A DNA stretch of 64,000 nucleotides from Paramyrothecium sp. XJ0827 (GCA_020881915.1 JAJFPB010000005.1:1178001-1242000); one strand, 5' to 3'. Numbered from the stretch's first letter, positions 33,847-46,526 are shown. Notes: a model not told the origin generated them from the sequence alone. Program-made: numbers and translations.

Positions 33847-35482
33847 ATGTCGGCGGTCGCCTCCAAGGTAAGCAATACTTTTTGCACTGGCACGCACCGT
33901 CACCCCAGCCGAGATGGCTCGCTCGTCCCCGGACCTCGTCGCCATCAGCTTCAAGTCGAGCGCCGATGGTGTCTATGCGATGAGACACATGCACATACAC
34001 GCACCCGTTACCCTCGTCACAGCTGCCTCCCAATGACTCCCTCCACCCGGACTCGCTGTGCAATGCATGACGCTGACGTCTTCATCTTCTAGAACCCTTT
34101 CGCCTATCTCGGTACGCACAACTCTTCCTTTCCACAGCTGGGTCGAGGCTCGAGAACCCAACTCGAAGCTCCGAATGACCATGAATGATGACGGAGAGGA
34201 CATGGCTGACATTTGCGTGTCTCCGCTACAGGCAACGATGAGGATGGTGAAGAGAAGCCCATTGTCCCAGTAAAGACTGTGGACAAGGCCCCTACCAACA
34301 CCACCAAGCGCGGCGTCGAGCCCCAGGCTCCCGTGCGAGCTTCTGGCGGCGGTAACCGCCGTGGCGGCCCCCGTGGCAACGAGGGTGGTAAGCTTTCCCC
34401 TGTTCCCCGCCCTTGAATTTCCCTCTTCTCCCTGGTGCTCTTGGTAGCCATTGTGCTGCTGGAGGAGCTCTCTCCACAAATGGCCCTAATGACTAATTGT
34501 CCATTGGCAGCTTTCCGTGACCGTGGTGCCGGTAGCGACCGCAACCACCAGAGGTCCACCGAGGAGACCCCCCGCGATGGTCCCCGTGGCGGCTACGGCG
34601 CCCGTGTCCGTGGTGGTACGTTTCCCCCAGCCATACATGTTCTCAATGCTCCCATCGGAGCTTGAGAACTGCGCTTCATCCGACTAACATACCGCAGGCC
34701 GAGGTGGTCGCTTCCCCCGCGATCGCGATGACCGACACCCCCACAAGTCCGGAGCTACTACGTACGATTGCACCCAACATCCAATTGAATACCGGCAAGC
34801 ATACTGACCCGTTGCTTTTAGTGGCTCCGAGAAGCAGGCTGCCCAGTCCTGGGGCGCCACCGAGGGTGAGGCCGAGCTGAAGGATGAGCAGGCCGGCGAG
34901 GCCATTGCCCAGAGCGAGCAGAAGGAGGCCCTCGTTGAGGATGCCGCTGGCGAGGAGCCCGCTGAGCCTGAGGATAAGAGCATCTCTTACGCCGACTACC
35001 TTGCCCAGCAAGCCGAGAAGAAGCTTGCCCTCGATGCTCCCCTCAAGACCCGTGAGGCCAACGAGGGTAGCAAGCTCGACAAGAAGTGGGCCAGCGCCAA
35101 GGCTCTCGAGAAGGATGAGTCCGAGGACGTCTACGTCGCTGGCTCCGCCGGCAAGAAGCAGCGTGAGCGTGAGCGCAAGGTCAAGCAGACCATCGACTTT
35201 GACCCCCGATTCGTCGAGCCCGAGCGAACCCGTGGCGGCGGCCGTGGCGGCCGTGGCGGCCCCCGTGGTGGACGTGGTGGCGAGCGCAGTGAGCGCGGCG
35301 GCCGTGCTGAGCGTGGTGACCGCGCTGGCGGCGAGCGTGGCCGTGGTGCCCCCAGCGGTGGCGACCGTGGCCGCGGCGCTCCCAGCGGCGCCAACTTCCG
35401 TGGCGGCCGTGGAGGCCGTGAGAACGCCGCTACCATCAACACCAAGGACGAGTCGGCCTTCCCCAGCCTGGGCGGCAAATAA
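33847..35482 (+). CDS. Stm1/HABP4-family RNA- and ribosome-binding protein
   Basis: Six exons: 33847..33867, 34093..34111, 34232..34387, 34511..34615, 34698..34761, 34822..35482, 341 residues. Splicing of the first three tiny pieces gives MSAVASK-NPFAYLG-NDEDGEEKP, the Stm1/Oga1/SERBP1 N-terminus. RGG and basic Gly/Arg stretches follow. An acidic helical part contains the HABP4 core (SYADYLAQQAEKKLALDAPL, KQTIDFDPRFVEPERTRGGG). A long RGG box then covers roughly residues 255-325 (GGRGGRGGPRGGRGG...). The protein ends DESAFPSLGGK. Family members bind RNA and idle 80S ribosomes; yeast Stm1 has also been linked to telomeres. The introns (225, 120, 123, 82 and 60 bp) crowd the first third. The long first intron and CT-rich leader suggest a highly expressed gene. 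Confidence 0.92.
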
Positions 35483-36233
35483 ATGCAGCCACCGGAAAAC
35501 GACGGCTTGCATCATGCCCGTGGCGTAGAGGTAGCTTCGCCCGCTCCTCTTCTTCCCGCTGGCTACCGGATGGAAAGCGTCTGTCTCATTGCGTCCTCTC
35601 CCTCGCCCTTGCTTAGGGGCTGACCAGAGGAAACCCCTCCCCCTTCCCCTATTTATATCGTGTTTGACAAGTGAAAAAGTTGACCATTGGTTCGGGTTGT
35701 GGGCTGAACTGTCTGCTTGGTGGGCGGCGGATAACCTGTGTTGACTAGCTCAGTTGGCCTCTCCGAGTCTCTCTCCCCCCGTTAGGTACATCATACTTGC
35801 AGGTTTTTCGTACACAAAAAAAGGAAGAAAAATACGTTTCGCTCCAGATGCTGTCTGCCGTGCTGATGTTATGAGTTGTTCCGTACGTGACTGTTAGGAG
35901 GTGGCTTTATATGAAAGCAATGCATCGATATGGTTACCTCGCACAGGTAACACGCTGGTTTGAAATAATCGACCTGCCGGCTGTTGTGCCAGCTCTTGCT
36001 TGGTCCTACATTTCCGCTCCTATCAAGCTCTTTTGACGTCCCTAACTAGTTAAGTCATCCAAGTTATCTATGAAATCACCCATCATAAAACAAGCATTCC
36101 AATGAGTTTCCCCTTCGTTTTAGACATCCCAGTGATTTTGCTTTCCTCTTTTACTTGTCCTTCCAGACGTTTCCCGGCTTGACAACGGAGACAGAAGCGT
36201 CGAGTAGATGTCATTTCCCCTCATCTTCTGCCT
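35483..36233. other. Intergenic, 3' region of the Stm1-like gene
   Basis: This stretch holds the 3' untranslated region of the preceding gene and then non-coding sequence up to the pseudogene. Nothing else is recognised. Confidence 0.5.
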
Positions 36234-36778
36234 CTACGATGAAGCTATTCCCCCACGCTGGCTGGGGCCTTTCCCTTTCCTGAGCCCAGAATACAGAATG
36301 CTGGCCAGCTCCTGGACCACGGCGTCGCCGACCTCGCTGGTGCTGGCGCTGCCGGTGCGCCCATCCGGTCCGCGTCGAGGGCCTCGTGGCTCAGGGGGTT
36401 GCCGTGGGCGTTGATGGAGCGCTGGGAGGAAGGGATAAGTACCAAAGGGTCAGACGGATGAGCGTGAAGAAACTATGCTGGTGGAAACGAGTTGAATGGC
36501 GTGAAAGAGGGTTGACGGGCATGTGTGTGATGGTTTCTCTGGTGGGATGGGAGCTGGGCTTACACCGCCGAGGGAGGTGCTCGTGGAGGTTGAACTTGCC
36601 GAGCTGGGGCCTCTTCTCCTCAATCGTCTTCAGGACCTGTACTGGGCATCAGTCCGCAGTTCAGGAGTCTCGCAGCAACAAGCCGGTTTTCGTTGTCTTC
36701 TTCTTCTTCCGCCCAGGATTCGTACCTCGGGGCCGCAGTGGTCACCGGCAAACACACCACGATGTTACGCTCAACCAT
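36234..36778 (-). pseudogene. Internally deleted 3-isopropylmalate dehydrogenase (LEU2-type) relic
   Basis: On the minus strand, three exon-like blocks match the start of fungal isopropylmalate dehydrogenase. Block 1 (36726..36778): MVERNIVV, then after two extra bases FAGDHCGPE. Block 2 (36564..36636): VLKTIEEKRPQLGKFNLHEH, then one extra base and LGG. Block 3 (from 36421): RSINAHGNPLSHEALDA. The GT...AG boundaries are still present between blocks. Block 3 then runs, via 14 odd bases, straight into the enzyme's C-terminal signature in another frame, TGSASTSEVGDAVVQELASIL (ending 36294). The catalytic middle, roughly 280 codons, is missing. Reading from the ATG, the 2-base insertion leads to a TGA at the start of block 2. 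The leucine-pathway enzyme itself must be encoded elsewhere if the fungus is a leucine prototroph. Confidence 0.82.
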
Positions 36779-36803
36779 GTTTGTTGTCTGCTTTTCTCTT
36801 TTT

Positions 36804-37001
36804 TTCTTCTTCTTCTTCTTCTTCTTCTTCTTCTTCTTCTTCTTCTTCTTCTTCTTCTTCTTCTTCTTCTTCTTCTTCTTCTTCTTCTTCTTCTTCTTCT
36901 TCTTCTTCTTCTTCTTCTTCTTCTTCTTCTTCTTCTTCTTCTTCTTCTTCTTCTTCTTCTTCTTCTTCTTCTTCTTCTTCTTCTTCTTCTTCTTCTTCTT
37001 C
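36804..37001. repeat. (TTC)66 / (GAA)66 microsatellite
   Basis: An uninterrupted 198-bp TTC tract on the plus strand, i.e. (GAA)66 on the minus strand, ending 25 bp upstream of the former start codon of the isopropylmalate dehydrogenase relic. It produces long artificial poly-Leu, poly-Ser, poly-Phe, poly-Glu and poly-Lys frames that are not genes. Confidence 0.97.
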
Positions 37002-38163
37002 TCGATGAGCATTCTTCTCTAATTTCTTTTCTCGTGTCTTCCGGCCGACTAGAAAAGACCAGAAAGAAAAGAAAGAGGAATTGGTGAAAGTGCAGGGGGA
37101 AGCTCCGGTCCCGTCGACATCCGTTAATGGTTGCGGCCCCACCGCCGCCTCGTTGTGCCGAAAGGGAGCTTCTGGGTTGCCGGTGCGGTGTCTCTGCCGA
37201 CCCCCACCAGCCGAGATCGGACAGCTATTCGCTCGCTGTGCCAGGCCCTCCAGCGTCGTTATCTCCCTTGGGTGAGGGAGGCCAATGTTGCAGGCAAGTG
37301 AAGGCAGTTTCGCGTCTTTGGCCTGAATGTGAGGCTTGCCTGGGGATAATCAGCTTCGTGATGCCGATGGTGGTGCTGAGATGTCGCGAAGCACAAGCAC
37401 GGCAAGCTAGCGAGCTTCTATAAGTGAGGTACCTCTATGTAGGTTCATCAGGGCACTGCCCGATAGTCACCAAATACATCGTCTGCCACATTCGAGGTTC
37501 CAATTCTAAAGTCTCCCTACGGAAAACTTGATAAAAATAATACCAATATCTCCAATCCTTCACGGCAACCTCCACCACCTCTTATAAATCTCTAGCCAGC
37601 TGTTACTATGCTCGATATCCTACCGCCATCGTCAGTTGTCAGTCCAGTGGTTGTGGGGCAACACTGTCTTCACATGTAATACCATATGATGTAACAGAGC
37701 CCGCACTTTCATTAAGTCGAGGTGGCTGCAGGAGACTGCAGGTACTCTCCAAACCTTTCCCCGGCACTTTCATCTACTACCTTAGTTACCACACATCCAT
37801 CTCATTCACACCTCACCTCACTGTACACCACGGGCAGTCCCGTTCTCATCAAGCTTTAGTGGCGCCCTGCAAACCAGCCCCGGATTTTCGACTTACACTG
37901 CACTACCTGTCTTTTGATTGATCGTCACCGTCACCAACCACTCCTCAGTATAGTACATGTTGGATGTCATTATCTTTATTATCAATTCCCAATCGTTCCC
38001 GTCGTATCCTGTAGGGTATCATATATGCTTTCTTTATTACACATTGCCCATATAACATTTTACATGGTTTATCATCTCGATTTCCTCCCCCCACCACGAC
38101 AATAATCATTGGGACTTGGTTTCCAATATATCGGACGCTCTGAACTCGAGAAACCCAAAGGCT
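37002..38163. other. Intergenic, no gene recognised
   Basis: This lies between the GAA tract and the PHD-finger gene's stop codon. It contains only small frames, plus isolated AGGTACC-type motifs. The right end is the likely 3' region of the PHD gene. Confidence 0.5.
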
Positions 38164-40633
38164 CTACCGGAAGGACCTCAACGACTTGCCCGCGAGCGGC
38201 GAAAGCGCTGATCCTACCCCCAGAGTGCTGCTCCGTCGCATGTCTCGCCCACGACCTCCTCGTGCGTTCGGCGTGTTGGCGCAAAACCCACATATATACA
38301 CCCTTGGCATTGATCGCCTGGTGATGTTGACGCACCGTCCGTGAAGCCACATTTCGCAAGATTCGCTAAGAAGAGTATGTTAACGGTGGAATCCAACAAA
38401 TCAACGGAGATGCCATCAAGGACGGCACCTTGCATAGGTCGCCTTACCACTGAACCATGAAGCTATCCTGCCCATTGGCCTCATTCTTATGGCAGATGCA
38501 GCGGACGACATGCGCATCAGATCCATGGCTCGGATCAGCCAGGCTCGTCGGCGACACGGGGCCCCCATACATGCTCCGGCTGGGCGCCGACAGTAACCTT
38601 TGGGACTTTGAGCTGCTCAGTTGAGCCGAACGCTTCTGTCGGTCTTGGACTACCTTTCGAAGCTCACTGGCCGCATCCCCTCCCTTGTCTGCATGCTCGT
38701 TCATCAGCGTCTCGGCTTCGCTCTCGCCATCATGCAACGGAGCATGCAGGCTGTCCGCGGTCGCCGATGTGCTTGTGCTCCTGTCGCTTATGCTACGCCT
38801 GGAGGAGTGAAATATCGACCCTACTGGCTTACGTGGGTCAGGCAGGGCGAACGAGGCATTGAAGGAATTGTTGCGGCTGGGGATAATGATGGGCTCGTCA
38901 TCTGTCGACTCGTCGTCGTCGGATGGGTCCCAGCTCCGCTGCCTCGACAAATCGCGGGAGCTGTGGCTCCGCGATATGCTTCGTTCTGCATCGAAATCGC
39001 TGCTCATCATGGTCGTCTCAGCCCGGGCGCGGCCTCGTGAGTCAATGGTGAACTTGACAGAAGTCCGGGCACATGGCTGTGAGAGGGATTCGGGAATCGA
39101 GGCGAGCTCGGAGAGCCGGTGTTGGCTCTTCAGCGGCGACGATCTTCCAGAACGTGCGGGCGGCCTGTTGGTGGCTTCCGACACAGATCCACTGCTACCA
39201 GCTCGTGCAATTGGGGCCAATGGGGCTACCGAGCCACGCCCCAGTACTTTCTTGCCCCGGTTCTCACTGAAACTGCGTCCCAGGCCTGGGCGGGCCGAGC
39301 CCTTGACAGGCGAGCTGGCAAAGGCACGATCCGGCATCTTGCCGTTCTTGATTTCCCTCGTGCTAGACTTCCGGCGGGCATCTCCTGCTCCCTGGCCTCT
39401 TGAACCCGAGCTAAGCTCGTCTAATGAGCCGATATGGTCTGTCGCATTGAAGCTTGCCTCCATTGCGGAGGTCTGAGGCCGGCTATAGAGAAGACCGGGG
39501 TCTACAGCATCTCCAGGCTGGACCAAGCCAAAAGGGTCAGCCATTGCTTGTCCACCGAACGAAGCAGACGGCATGGTGTTCGGAGGAGCGGATGCCGGAG
39601 CTGACTCGGCTTGCTTAGGGGCCAGTCCTCGGTCACGTCTCATAAAATTCATGCCATCATGATCGGAGGCAACGGGTGCCGCAAGCGGGTCCTGGAACAT
39701 CGGTAGATCTCCATTCCATGCAAATGCTGGTGGTACTTGCTGAGGACGATGATGTCCAGGAACGGCGTTCTGGAATAGCGCGGCTCCGTTGGCGGCAAAG
39801 TCAAGATCCATGCTCATAGCCATGGAGGGGTCCCAGAAATTAGGAGCCGTGACTGGTGCAGACAGTGGGTAGTTGAACATGTCGTCGGGATTGCCCATGA
39901 ATGCCTGCATTTCGTGCTGCGAGGCGCCGGCAAAATCCGGCTGGCCAAAGCCTTGGTCATTTTGCATCTTCAGCTTAGGAGCGAGTTTTCGGCCTCCCTT
40001 GTGGCTCGATGGCGGTGGGGTGACAGTCTGGGTAACTTCGAGCTCATGCACCGTCCCGCGCCGGACCTTTTTGGTGGACTGCGGGTTCGATAAAGTTGGA
40101 GTTTGTTGACCTTCAGAATCGACGCAGTAGTCCCCCGGCGTGTTTGCCACGCTTGGAGACGAGGGTAGCCGGCGAGCTAGGGCGACGGGAGGTAGCGGTC
40201 CGTTGGGGTTAGGTGAAAAGTGGTTGACGGAGGTTGCGATTTCGGCAGCAAGACACCCGGCCGATAACAGCCTCTTGTGGCCGGAGGATGAGCCAGCAGG
40301 CACCGCAGGGACAAAGTCGGGAAATGGTCCTTGAGTTCCACTGAGATTGCCTGGGGTCGAGTTGAAAACGGAATAGTCCTCGGCGAAGCGAGGGGTCCAA
40401 CTACCCGAGTCGGAGAAGGAGCCTTGGTTGTTCTTTGGAGTCTCGAAGACGGAGCTGGGAAAGACGGCCGAGGACGGAGTTTGTTGAGGGGTGGGCGGTT
40501 GAGCGTTTGGATCTCCAAAGCTGCTGCTGGACAGGGACTGGTCAGCCGAGACATTGCATTCGACAGAGGGGATGGGTATGTGCGTGGGATGGAGTGAGTG
40601 GCCTTGCCTGGAAGCCAGTTGGTCCCCACTCAT
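38164..40633 (-). CDS. PHD-finger regulatory protein
   Basis: Two exons, complement(38164..38365, 38448..40633), 795 residues. The first 700 residues are disordered and Ser/Pro/Gln-rich with patches of charged residues. A single C-terminal PHD finger (about residues 710-755) shows the Cys4-His-Cys3 order: CIC, CESC, WLHGRC, CGFC. The 82-bp intron splits the codon of the third zinc cysteine (TG|C); if it is not removed, the protein ends FMVQW-stop and loses most of the finger. PHD fingers usually read histone H3 tail modification, so a chromatin role is inferred. The gene has a 5.9-kb gene-free region upstream. The particular family is not recognised beyond 'fungal PHD protein'. Confidence 0.85.
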
Positions 40634-43600
40634 AGCAACAACTCTTTGGGACGCCTATGTCATACAGTGAAAAGAGGAGAAGAAGAAAAATTGCGATTCT
40701 TCGAGACGGGAGCGCTGGCGGGTTCGGGTGTTATGGTCGAGCTCCCAATCGCACCGAGGCGGCTCCAATTGAAGCTCAGAGCAACATGCAGATCGAGGGG
40801 TAGCGGTAGAGGTGGTTGGCCAACAGGTGCGAAAGATAAGCAGGCACGAGATCGGGGCGAGGTGGCAGGCGAAGGGAGGTCTCAGATGGAGCAAGCAAAG
40901 GTTCGAAAATAGTCGTCTCTCATTATTCGGAATTCCGTTCAGAGCTCATGACAGTGAAGCGATCATTAGGTCTATTGTCTGCGTGCAGAGAGAGAATGGT
41001 CAGATCGGATCCAGCCTCTCCAGGCATGTGCACGAGAGCTTCCGTGGGCTCTAGGGAGCCTGGCAATAGACGTACCATAACAGTTAGATACAGAAATCAA
41101 GCAACACGCCGTGCGTCGTCACGACCAGGAGGTTCGGAAGCAATTTCGGGTCGAGGGTGCGTGAGGAGCGGCGGCGGCGGCGGGGGGCGGCAAGAATGCT
41201 AAGAATGGGATTTGAGAAGGGAGCAGTAGTCGAGGGTTAAGAGGTGGTGATGCTCCAAGAGTACAAGTGCTGGTAGGCCCTTGTTTAGGCAGAAGAGCGG
41301 GCCTGGCATGGGCCTGTGTGTTGGTTGGCTGGGGAAGGAGAGAGGGAAAACTTGGTGCCGTCTTTTATTCGGATTTAATTTTTATTTTACTTTATTTTAT
41401 CCCCCCCGTCCTGTCTCCCTCGCCTCGATCCATTCTCCCGCCACAGGTGCATCTTACCTGCAGAGCCAGGGGCCAACAGGGCCAGTCATGACGGTTGCAG
41501 GCCCAAGGTGCAGCGAAAGGGTGGAGCGCTGCGGCCTGTGACTCGACAACGATGCGCTGAAAGCTTCCCCTTTCCAGCGGATCCGCGCAGCTAGTTGGGA
41601 GGTCCTTCACGTACCTACGGTTCCTGCACCTGAGCTTACCGTGCTCGAATCAATTGAGCGCCGTGAACCTGCGCCCCCTTCCCCCCCCTCAAAGAGCCTC
41701 AGAGCCTCACAGCCTGTCGATTCCACCCGGATGCATCGTCCTGCCGTGCATGCAAGGGCTAGCACAAGTCTTGCACTGAAGAGGTAGAGCTGAGGCGTAT
41801 CGAAAGCCAGGAGCATCCATGTGAATTTTTTTGTGGTTCGTTTTCTAGCGATTGAGGGACAGAACGTAACTACTATTGTCACATTCCCCTCACGGCGTCA
41901 ACCATGGCGGAGGGGGAACAGCTATCGTACCTTCAGGTGCAGTTCTGGACCAGAGGGCCACGGGCTACTAGCTAGCGAGCGAGCTGATAGACTAGCTGGT
42001 AAAATGGGCAACGAGCGACCGAGGATGTAACGGAACCAACCGGTGAATGCAGTGTATGCAGGAACGGACCATGGCGGACAGGATCCTGGCAAAGCGTCAT
42101 GCTTTTCTCCCCGCATCGGGATCAGGGCATAAGGGGACACACCTCGGCCTTGTTGTTTTCGAGGCAAACAACCGAGACGGGCTCCTTCTACCCTGCAGCT
42201 TGCATCGCCAATCGAGTTGGTTGGCGTCCTTTCCTCGGGCAACTCGCTTATTCCAAAGGGCCACCTGCAGCCAACATCCACCATTGCCCGCCGTCGCTTG
42301 CTTGCCTCCCTCCTCTTACTCTCCACCCCCCTTAGCCGGCAGAGGGGGCCTCGAAAGCTGATGAACTGATAACAGACCATGGCGTGCTTGAGCCGGGCGA
42401 ACACCCACGGAGGCTCGATATGGCATGAACAGTCCGGAGGTTGGTGCCAAACATGGGATTCTCTTGGGAGTGTTTCCGTTCGGCGCTTAAGTTGGCCCCC
42501 AGATCGGGCATTGCATGTACATCGGCCAACACTGAAATGCCCCTAAGGTCGGCAATTCCATTTTGGCCAGATCGGTTTCTTGCCCATGGAATTTTCTAAT
42601 TCTCGCAAGCTAGCAGCGTCTTCTCACAGACCAAGCACCACGATCGTGCGGCAGGGCCCATTGGCTGACCCAGCTTGGAATTTCGCATTCCGTCCAGCGA
42701 GTGGACTCTGGTCCCTTGAGATGACGTTGGGAACTGTGATCGGCCACAATCTATCTGGGCCTTGACTGAATAAATCGCTTGCGCACGAGCTGAAAGGCAA
42801 AGCTGCAGCACGCTATCGTCGGCAATCTTTACAACGTGATTCGAGGCCACATGCTCCTATCATGCTTTCGGTCGGACGCGGGATCGTAATTCAAAATCCC
42901 ATCTTCATGGACGCTAGACCAGTGGTTTCCCACGCCAGCAGGGTAGACCCCTTCGGACTCGGGTGAACTGAGTCGCTCAGCTCGCACTTCACTTTCAGAC
43001 CCTTAATTGGAACATCTTAAGCTAAGCCGTGTCTGATAGCTAAATGATCTTGGTATGACACGATGTCTCGATCTGTCGATGCCCCGTTCCCCGCAACAAC
43101 GTGCCGACGACATCACGATGATGTTCTTCCGGCGGCTCACGCTGCATTGTGCTGCCACAGATCCGGAAGTAAAGTAGGCTCTTGGTCAATTCGTGTCTTG
43201 TCCTGCACAAGCTTGGAAGCGGCATTTCGAAAAGCCGACGACGCCAATGCATGGCCATTCCCTGAGCTTTCGTTGCTTGGTGTCCACGGCTAGACTCGGG
43301 TTCCGTCTCCCTGCCCCTTGTCTTATTGACCGCAACGGCATGATGCTGCCATCTAGGGCCCTATCGCTCTGGCACTGACAGCTCAACAGCCAGAGAATTC
43401 AAATGGCAACCATTCGGTGAGTGCGCTTGCATTCCTACCGCCAAGTCTACACTTCTCTCCGCTGCTACTGGCTCGATAAGTGCAAGACATCACTCAAATC
43501 CTGAAAAAGAAGACCCCGATGTGAGACACGAATGCTGGCATTTCCAGAGGATTATCCCACCGTCTCAGCCATCCCTTGCTGCCGCTCCCAGACATCCCCC

Positions 43601-44745
43601 CTGTCCCGAACTCTGGGGAACACACACACGTGCGATGGCAGGCAATCGAGTGATTGACAAAGGCAACGGCAGGCTTGCATACCTGTCGCAGGAGCCTTCC
43701 CCCCGTCGCTAGGGAGGTGTTTGCATACGTCTGGCTTTGTGAACACAATTTAGTTAGCCGTGACAAATATGGCACCAAATCTCGGGACATCTATTTTCGA
43801 TAGTCACACAACCGCGGCACTGTTTCCACGGCTGGCGAGCCGTGCATGCACAAGGCGTTCGCATGCCGAGCGTATCGGCATTCAGGGCTGAAATGTCTTG
43901 GTCTATGCTTGAAGCGCCTTTGCTGCCCTATTGCAGCTGCAACCTTGCTTCAGCTGAAAGATGGCATCAGGCAGCGCCAATTTTGCAGAACCGGCCAAAA
44001 GGTGCAAGATTTTCGAGTTGCAAACGCACAGCCGTACGTACCAGTGAAAACGACTCAAAAAGTGGTGGTCGTACTTTGGCTCGATGAGATATGGCGGTTG
44101 GGTTGATCATGACCACGAGCACCAGGTCATGGTAATAGGGCCGGTAGCTTCCTCGTCTGAACACATTCATGTAAAAGGCCCGAGACCATCTCTTACAATT
44201 AAGACCAGATTTTCGATCCGCAGACGCCTTCAAGTCTCGAAAATTCAACACATGAATGATGGTGAACCTTCGTGGTCAAGTCCTCTGTGGCCCATGCTGA
44301 GGTTTGCTTACAAGACAGACCAGGGCTGCACGATGCAGGAATGGGCCAGCGCTGTTCAGCTCCCAACCTTGACCTCGGACTAACCCTTGCACATGCAGAG
44401 GACGTTCAGCACCCTTTCTTACCTGCGAACTCTCCGACCAAAACCCCCCAAATTACAAAGGCTTGAAAAATATTTTTTGGGGTTTGATGTCTCTTTGACG
44501 TGCGCGCGCCCGCTTGCCGCAGCCGGAAGTTACTTGCGGGGGCAATCGCCCGCCAAGCACAATGCTGATGGCATTTTTCTCTTTCCCTTTACGGACATAA
44601 ATTCGGCCGCGAGCTCCGGGGTCCCATCCCGAGTCTTGCACTAAAAGGGAACCCACAATTCCCGGCGCTCCGCCGAAAAAGGGGGGGAGGGGACAAGTCC
44701 ATTTCAACCCACCTGCACTGTAGATCTGCCTCTGTGACCCCCGCC

Positions 44746-44786
<41 letters not shown>

Positions 44787-46526
44787 TCAACGCCATAAGC
44801 TTCGCTTCTACATGTACGAACGTCGGGGTGAAAAAAACGACAGCATGACAGGGCGCAGTTCGGGGCCACATCCTGGTGGAGGTGCCTGGTCTGATCTTTT
44901 TCTTCTTTCTTCTTGCGTCCCTGGTTTTTACTCGCATTGGGAGGGTTCCCCCTTGTTAATCCTTGACGGCCCAGTGCGACTCTGCTCTTTTTTTTGGCTT
45001 CTGCATGAATTTGGGAGATTACACCACCCACCCCCCCCTCTTCTGAGCTGTCAAGCACCGATGATCTGGTCGCGCCCACTCGCCGCCCACCCCACAAACG
45101 GCCACGGCCTGGGAAAGACTTGGCTTCTTCCACCCCCCGCCGAGGCTGACGATCGAGCCCCCCTTTCCCAAGGTCCAGGAACCCGTTGACAGAAACCTGC
45201 CCCTAGCGGCCTCTGGCAGCGCCCCGTGCATGACCTGGCCCTTCATGGTGATGGAGGACGCCGTAAGACGCCCCGGGGACTCCGGCTCAGAGTCCACAAT
45301 CGGCCCCCATCTATGACCAAGGCAGGGGTCATGCAGCGGGATGCTACCCTCCTCGCGCTCCTAGAGGGCAGGGGGCCCTGAGCTCTGTGTCCACGCACTC
45401 TGGAGCGATCGCAGGCAAAATCTCCGCGCAGCCTTGCGCTGATCCGCCTCTGGGATATCCCAGCCCGGTGCACTTTCGACGTTGATGCGTTTGCTTCCCA
45501 CCCTCCGCTTGAAGGGCCCGCCACTTAAACGTAGAGCGCGACGCGTCCGGGAACTTCGTGGAAGGACTCGCGTCTTCTGCTTGCTGGTCCACGTGGACCG
45601 CAAGGGAAGCCATTCCATCTCAGGATTGCCCTTCGTTGGCGCATCACAAGGACCTCATGATGGAGGGCGGGGCGGCGTATGCGCTGGCAGGAACCTGCCA
45701 AGGCCCTCTGAAGTGATCCTGGCCCATGACGCTACGAGGGGATCCGAGAACCCGGGTTCCGTCAGTGCTCTGCAGCCGTTGTACTTGGTCCTCTCAGTCT
45801 GGCGAATTATGGTGGTGTGTATGACCTGGTGTTGGTCTTACACTAGCTGGTGTGCAATCACCCGTTTTGATGCTGCGTGCGCGTCTCGATGAATCATGGA
45901 TCAGGAGAACTCGTCGTAAATTTTGCAAGCTACCAAGTAAGCGAAGAAACAATAACGTGTGGATATCAAAAGGTGTCTATCTAAACCAATTCCCATCTTC
46001 CCTTTTCAAGCTGACCAGCAGATCCTCCCATGTTCTCACTCATTCAATCATCAGGCCTGTTGCACCAGGACTATCTATCTACTGTGACCATGACATAAGG
46101 AAATAAAACGACAAAAGAAGGAACAAGGAGTGACAAGAAAGATAGAAAGGAAAAGGGTGCACTCGAAGCACACAAGGTGGTCCCCCCAACTGCGAAAGTC
46201 AGAAGAAAACGAAACATTTGCGCCCCGTTGTTATCGCTGGCCATCCCCAGCAGCGATCTGTACCAACCCGCCGATTTCCAGGTCCCAAAGTGAGCTCGAA
46301 GATACCACTGCAACCAGTATGCACTTGCATCAATAATAATTTCAACAGGGAGAAATAACAAATATTGGATGTGACAACACGCCGCCCATCACAGGGGGCT
46401 TGTCCCCACGTTGAAGCAGGGACTGTTTTTATACTGACGAGACGTGAGAAAGCGTAGCGAGGGTCATGGCCGCTAGTAAGTCGAGAAACCGGTAACATAG
46501 GAAAGCGAGAAAGAGCCAAGGTTTGC
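40634..46526. other. 5.9-kb intergenic region, no gene recognised
   Basis: The region upstream of the PHD gene and downstream of the Rua1-type gene. Many overlapping frames of 60-160 codons exist (e.g. 41922-42404 minus), but none has domain-like or conserved sequence. It holds a 36-base poly(A) run at 44749-44784. It may contain long untranslated regions or non-coding RNA; nothing in the sequence proves either. Confidence 0.5.
44749..44784 (+). repeat. Poly(A) tract of 36 bases
   Basis: An uninterrupted A run. No flanking target-site duplication, reverse transcriptase remnant or pol III box is obvious, so it may be a simple homopolymer rather than a retroposed tail. Confidence 0.9.

Noticed and set aside
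34676..35515. Minus-strand 279-codon Ala/Leu/Gly-rich frame
   Set aside because: It lies antisense to the last exons of the Stm1-like gene and reflects its repetitive RGG and codon bias.
36386..37142. Long frames through the TTC tract (poly-Leu, poly-Ser, poly-Phe, poly-Glu, poly-Lys)
   Set aside because: They are products of the (TTC)66 repeat read in different frames; the flanking sequence is non-coding or pseudogene.
41922..42404. Minus-strand 160-codon frame in the long gap
   Set aside because: No recognisable domain, odd composition, no splice or start context; treated as chance.
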